Source: Oscillospiraceae bacterium (GTDB lineage Bacteria > Bacillota > Clostridia > Oscillospirales > Ruminococcaceae). From it: a DNA stretch of 8,966 bases. Where the stretch lies: assembly GCA_016303235.1 (NCBI GenBank), contig JAEDMB010000075.1:1-8966 (forward strand), read 5' to 3'. The translations under genes were made by a program, and so were the position numbers. The stretch's first letter is position 1. Every line of letters starts with the position of its first letter. The notes below the pieces were generated by a model. The model was given only the letters and a program-made list of their open reading frames with translations, ran no database searches and was not told the DNA's origin. Of this stretch, positions 6,095-8,966 are shown in pieces.

Positions 6095-6304
6095 GAAAAA
6101 TCGTGGTACCACCTCAGTTTACTGATAAATTATCAGCCTTGATAGCTTTAACGGGCATATCCGGATTAACTTACTTGAAAAATTTCAGAAAATCAGCTCG
6201 GAGATGTAATTCACAATCCGGATTGTTTTTCCTCTCACCAGCCGGAAAATCTCTGAAAGCAAATCCGCACTGCTACTTCTTCTCGTCACAGCTTTTATAA
6301 TATT
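6054..6304 (-). ncRNA. T-box leader, tyrosine specifier (UAC)
   Basis: This leader senses uncharged tRNA and controls the small gene, tyrS and hflX. On the minus strand the T-box core AGGTGGTACCACG (6102-6114) precedes a terminator. The 5' part has the stem I signature GACGAGAAGAAGTAGC at 6267-6282. GAGAT (6245-6249) pairs with ATCTC (6201-6205), with a GA-rich kink-turn-like region just below. The specifier region reads GTGAATTACATCTC. TAC at 6206-6208, followed by a purine, is the natural codon and encodes Tyr, matching tyrS downstream. ATT or TTA in neighbouring registers would fit the gene less well. A stem III candidate is CTGATAATTTATCAG (6122-6136). The AGG...CCT pairing around the T-box gives the antiterminator. 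The transcript start is estimated at about 6304. Confidence 0.93.
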
Positions 6305-6310
6305 TTTAAT

Positions 6311-6339
6311 ATTATACCATATATTTCACGAATTGTCAA
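6311..6339 (-). promoter_or_regulatory. Consensus sigma-A promoter of the T-box-tyrS-hflX operon
   Basis: The minus strand carries TTGACA (6334-6339), a 17-bp spacer and TATAAT (6311-6316), all perfect matches, with TGG before the -10 (extended TGn). It is about as strong as a vegetative promoter can look, so regulation should come mostly from the T-box downstream rather than from initiation. It begins only 16 bp after the stop codon of the radical SAM gene, and no separate terminator is seen in between. Confidence 0.93.
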
Positions 6340-6354
6340 GGGGATTTTAATAAT

Positions 6355-7851
6355 TTAAATTTTATATTTAAATGTTTCAATATTTGTAAATCCCATTTTG
6401 CTTAAAATCCCAACAGATTTTTTTATATCGGATTCGCTGTTGAAATCCGGAATTTCAGGCACTCTTATGTGTAGCTTTTCCGGAGATACTTTTTTAATCA
6501 GAAAATTCAGATTTGATATAACTCTTGAATTGTCGTTTCCAGTATAGCTTATGTAAATATCCGGATTCATGTCCTTTATATCTATATGCCACACGTCTAT
6601 ACAGTCAACAAGTCTCTGAACGTGACAGAAATCAGCATTTAAGCTTGTTTCAATATCAACATTCCACATATCATATATTTTACAGAACTCAAGTATAAAT
6701 TCAGATGACAAAAGAGGTTCACCGCCTCCGAACGTAACTCCGCCTCCGGACTGTTCAAAATATATTCCGTCTTTTTTTATTCTTTCTCCAAGCTCCGAAA
6801 CTGAAAATTCCTTTGAACCTATAAAAATATCCTTGTATTCAGCATTTCCGCAGTATTTACAGTTAAGCGGACACCCTCCTATAAGCACAAGAGAACGTAT
6901 TCCCGAGCCGTCTGTATTTTCACGAAGTCGCTCTATGCCGTTTAATTCAGTAAATTTTTTGTCTATAATTTTTTTTCTTTTATAAACCTTTTCCCACATT
7001 TCAGTTGCTTCATTTTCACAGTAAAGACAAGTTCCCTTGCAAGGCTTATCATAATTGCAGACTTGCACTTTATATCTCATATTGTATTTTTTAGCAAATT
7101 CCTTTTTATATTCCTTAAGGCGATTGCAGAATTTTTTATCATGCATAGGTGAAACAGTTTCATAAAAATAATTATCAGATATTTTTTCATCAATCATATA
7201 TTCATCAGGAATATAAAAGCGTTCATAATTCCGATTTTTATGATTATAAACAGCAAATCCCCTGTATTTTCTTTCACGTAGCTTTCCGATAATTTTTGGA
7301 AGTTCACTGCATATAATTTTATCTGCCTCAATCATATATTCTATTTTTAAAATGTCGGATAGTTCGGCACAGTTAAATATACATGCAGAGCTGAAATTAT
7401 TCAGACATGGCACTTGTCTTAAAAGCTGATGATAAGTTTCACTTTCGCAGTCTTTTATATAATCCTGTGCTATTATATGCAGATTGAGATTCATTTCACT
7501 TTTAAGTTCACGGAAAAATTCAAGAAATCCTTTCTGATAATAAAAATCTTCAATTAATATTATTATATCTTTATCTTTGCCGATTGCCAGAACAAACTGA
7601 TTTTTTAATTTTCTGAATGAATCTATGATATTAAATCTGAATCGTCCATAAGTTATAATTCCTTCAAGTATATTATTATAGAAAGATTTATTTTCAAAGT
7701 ATATGCATTTGCGGTTTGCAGTTTTATTTTTAACATATTCATAGTCAGCAAGTTCATCAGCTTCAACACACCATACATCAATATCAGTATTTTTAAAATT
7801 TTCCTCAACAAAATTCCAGCAGAAATTGCTTAATTCATAGAATATTTTCAT
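6355..7851 (-). CDS. Radical SAM protein: unknown N-terminal region plus glycyl-radical-activase-like core
   Basis: The protein has 498 residues. Positions 1 to about 260 are unrecognised: AT-rich, Lys/Ile/Tyr-rich, with an alternating strand/helix look around 86-130. Next comes a Cys cluster, C265-X5-C271-X3-C275-X2-C278, which itself contains a CX3CX2C. From about 314 it reads like the pyruvate-formate-lyase activase family. DGSGIR (314-319) precedes GGCPLNCKYCGN (325-336), whose C327, C331 and C334 bind the SAM cluster. GGGVTFGGGEPL (369-380) is the SAM/GGE motif. DIKD (424-427) and YTG (436-438) match activases. The core ends earlier than in PflA. A 5'-deoxyadenosyl radical activity is likely, but its substrate is unknown. 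No glycyl radical enzyme is in the window. ATG 7849-7851 overlaps the rarA stop (ATGA), with GGGAG 8 nt upstream, implying coupling. Confidence 0.82.
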   Translation of the reverse strand: MKIFYELSNFCWNFVEENFKNTDIDVWCVEADELADYEYVKNKTANRKCIYFENKSFYNNILEGIITYGRFRFNIIDSFRKLKNQFVLAIGKDKDIIILIEDFYYQKGFLEFFRELKSEMNLNLHIIAQDYIKDCESETYHQLLRQVPCLNNFSSACIFNCAELSDILKIEYMIEADKIICSELPKIIGKLRERKYRGFAVYNHKNRNYERFYIPDEYMIDEKISDNYFYETVSPMHDKKFCNRLKEYKKEFAKKYNMRYKVQVCNYDKPCKGTCLYCENEATEMWEKVYKRKKIIDKKFTELNGIERLRENTDGSGIRSLVLIGGCPLNCKYCGNAEYKDIFIGSKEFSVSELGERIKKDGIYFEQSGGGVTFGGGEPLLSSEFILEFCKIYDMWNVDIETSLNADFCHVQRLVDCIDVWHIDIKDMNPDIYISYTGNDNSRVISNLNFLIKKVSPEKLHIRVPEIPDFNSESDIKKSVGILSKMGFTNIETFKYKI

Positions 7852-8966
7852 TTTATTTTCTCCCAGTACTGTTTAGCAAGCGATTCGGTTTTATTGTCAC
7901 CGAAATTATAATATACATGGTCTTTTATAGCGTCCGGAAGATACTGCTGTTTAACATAGTGATTGGGATAATCATGCGGATAAAGATAATTCTGACCTTT
8001 GATTTCCGCACCCTCTCCGTCAAAGTGATTATTCTGCAAATGGCGTGGAAAATCAAGCGTACCGCATTTATGCAAATCGTCAAGAGCCTTGTTTATTGCA
8101 AGATATGCACTGTTTGACTTCGGAGCAGTTGCAAGAAGTATTACCGCTTCGGCAAGAGGTATTCTCGCTTCGGGAAGTCCGAGCTGTAATGCACTGTCGA
8201 CACACGCTTTGACTATCGGCATTGCCTGCGGATACGCAAGTCCTATATCCTCCGATGCTATAACAAGAAGTCTCCTTGAAAGCGATATTATATCCCCTGA
8301 ATCAATCAGCCTTGCCATATAATGCAGTGACGCATTTTCATCAGAACCCCTTATAGATTTCTGCAATGCCGATAATATATCATAATGCCTGTCACCGTCA
8401 CGGTCGTAATTCATATTACTGCGTTGTGTAAGCATACTCACATCTTCATCGGATATATATATTTTTCCGTCACGATAATCACCGCAGTTCACACTTAATT
8501 CAACCGTATTCATAGCTTTGCGGACATCTCCTCCGCAACCGTATGCAATATCGCTGATAATTTTATCGTTCACTACTATTTCGCAACCGTCCGCACATAT
8601 CGCAAACGCTCTTTTTATTGCGGGAATAATTTCCTCCGCTGATACAGGTTTGAACTCAAACACTGTACATCTGCTGATTATTGCATTATACACTGAAAAA
8701 TACGGATTTTCAGTAGTTGATGCAATCATAGTTATATCGCCGTTTTCGAGATATTCAAGAAGTGTCTGCTGTTGCTTTTTATTAAGATACTGGATTTCAT
8801 CAAGATAAAGCAGTATTCCGTTCACACTTCCGAAAGTTCCTATCTGAGATATAATATCCTTTATATCCGATACGGAAGCGGTAGTGCCGTTGAGCTTATG
8901 GAGTGACATTCCGCAGTTTTCGGCGATAATTCTTGCAACCGTAGTTTTTCCGATTCCCGAAGAACC
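7848..8966 (-). CDS. rarA: Replication-associated recombination protein RarA/MgsA (5' end cut by window)
   Basis: This AAA+ ATPase of the clamp-loader-related RarA/MgsA/WRNIP1 family acts on stalled replication forks. The 372 visible residues start at Walker A, GSSGIGKTT (1-9, where GPPGTGKTT is common). Walker B is LYLDEIQ (53-59) with DEIQ in place of the usual DEIH. Sensor 1 is STTENP (83-88), and an Arg finger is likely at R99 in the SRC motif. The C-terminal part carries the family stretches MARLIDSGDI, SEDIGLA and RHLQN. About 50 N-terminal residues are missing, judging from the usual length. The reading frame stays open to the window edge, so the internal ATG at 8907-8909 is not the start. 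The TGA stop overlaps the next gene by 4 nt. Confidence 0.95.
   Translation of the reverse strand, partial: GSSGIGKTTVARIIAENCGMSLHKLNGTTASVSDIKDIISQIGTFGSVNGILLYLDEIQYLNKKQQQTLLEYLENGDITMIASTTENPYFSVYNAIISRCTVFEFKPVSAEEIIPAIKRAFAICADGCEIVVNDKIISDIAYGCGGDVRKAMNTVELSVNCGDYRDGKIYISDEDVSMLTQRSNMNYDRDGDRHYDILSALQKSIRGSDENASLHYMARLIDSGDIISLSRRLLVIASEDIGLAYPQAMPIVKACVDSALQLGLPEARIPLAEAVILLATAPKSNSAYLAINKALDDLHKCGTLDFPRHLQNNHFDGEGAEIKGQNYLYPHDYPNHYVKQQYLPDAIKDHVYYNFGDNKTESLAKQYWEKIK

Noticed and set aside
6160..6225. Repeated AATCCGGAT units, considered as a short repeat array
   Set aside because: There are only two copies, and they lie in the T-box leader, where at least one takes part in stem pairing. 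There is no regular spacing or array.
6103..6300. 65-residue open frame on the plus strand
   Set aside because: It lies antisense to the T-box leader, whose structure fully explains the sequence. No ribosome site or plus-strand promoter is visible.
8518..8808. 96-residue open frame on the plus strand
   Set aside because: It is antisense to rarA Walker B and sensor regions and has no supporting start signals.

Overview
The window looks like chromosomal DNA from an AT-rich, low-GC Gram-positive gut-type Clostridia, most likely a Ruminococcus-like member of the Oscillospiraceae. The evidence is strong AAGGAG-type ribosome sites, near-consensus sigma-A promoters, a tRNA-sensing T-box leader, a zinc-ribbon/PASTA kinase-like protein with the 'EYxP' kinase signature common in that group, and family-typical HflX, TyrS, RarA and queuosine proteins. 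The genus is an inference. Every supported gene is on the minus strand, so transcription runs from high to low coordinates. No mobile element, CRISPR array, rRNA or tRNA gene is visible.

In transcription order: (1) 8966-6355 holds the 3' part of rarA (AAA+ replication-recombination ATPase). It overlaps by 4 nt a 498-residue radical SAM protein that joins an unrecognised N-terminal region and a Cys-rich segment to a glycyl-radical-activase-like core. (2) 6339-3010 begins with a consensus extended -10 promoter and a T-box leader with a probable UAC (Tyr) specifier and intrinsic terminator. Then come a small unrecognised protein, tyrS and hflX, separated by only 24 and 27 nt with no terminator between them. 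The whole set is therefore predicted to respond to uncharged tRNA-Tyr. (3) 2971-802 has two tandem promoter-like sites with partly repeated sequence, a short leader hairpin, and a GTG-started membrane protein. That protein has a zinc ribbon, a kinase fold, one transmembrane helix and two PASTA-like domains. Its kinase domain lacks the beta-3 Lys, the HRD Asp and the DFG Asp, so it is a predicted pseudokinase. (4) 829-1 has a possible promoter overlapping the pseudokinase stop codon, a candidate preQ1 class I riboswitch with a terminator, then queD and the start of queE.

Functionally there are two amino-acid or nucleobase-sensing RNA switches. The T-box tunes tyrosyl-tRNA supply and, unusually, a ribosome-rescue GTPase and an unknown protein. 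The preQ1 element would give feedback control of 7-deazaguanine (queuosine precursor) synthesis. The most novel items are the membrane pseudokinase, the two-Cys-motif radical SAM protein, and the unknown gene placed between the tyrosine T-box and tyrS.
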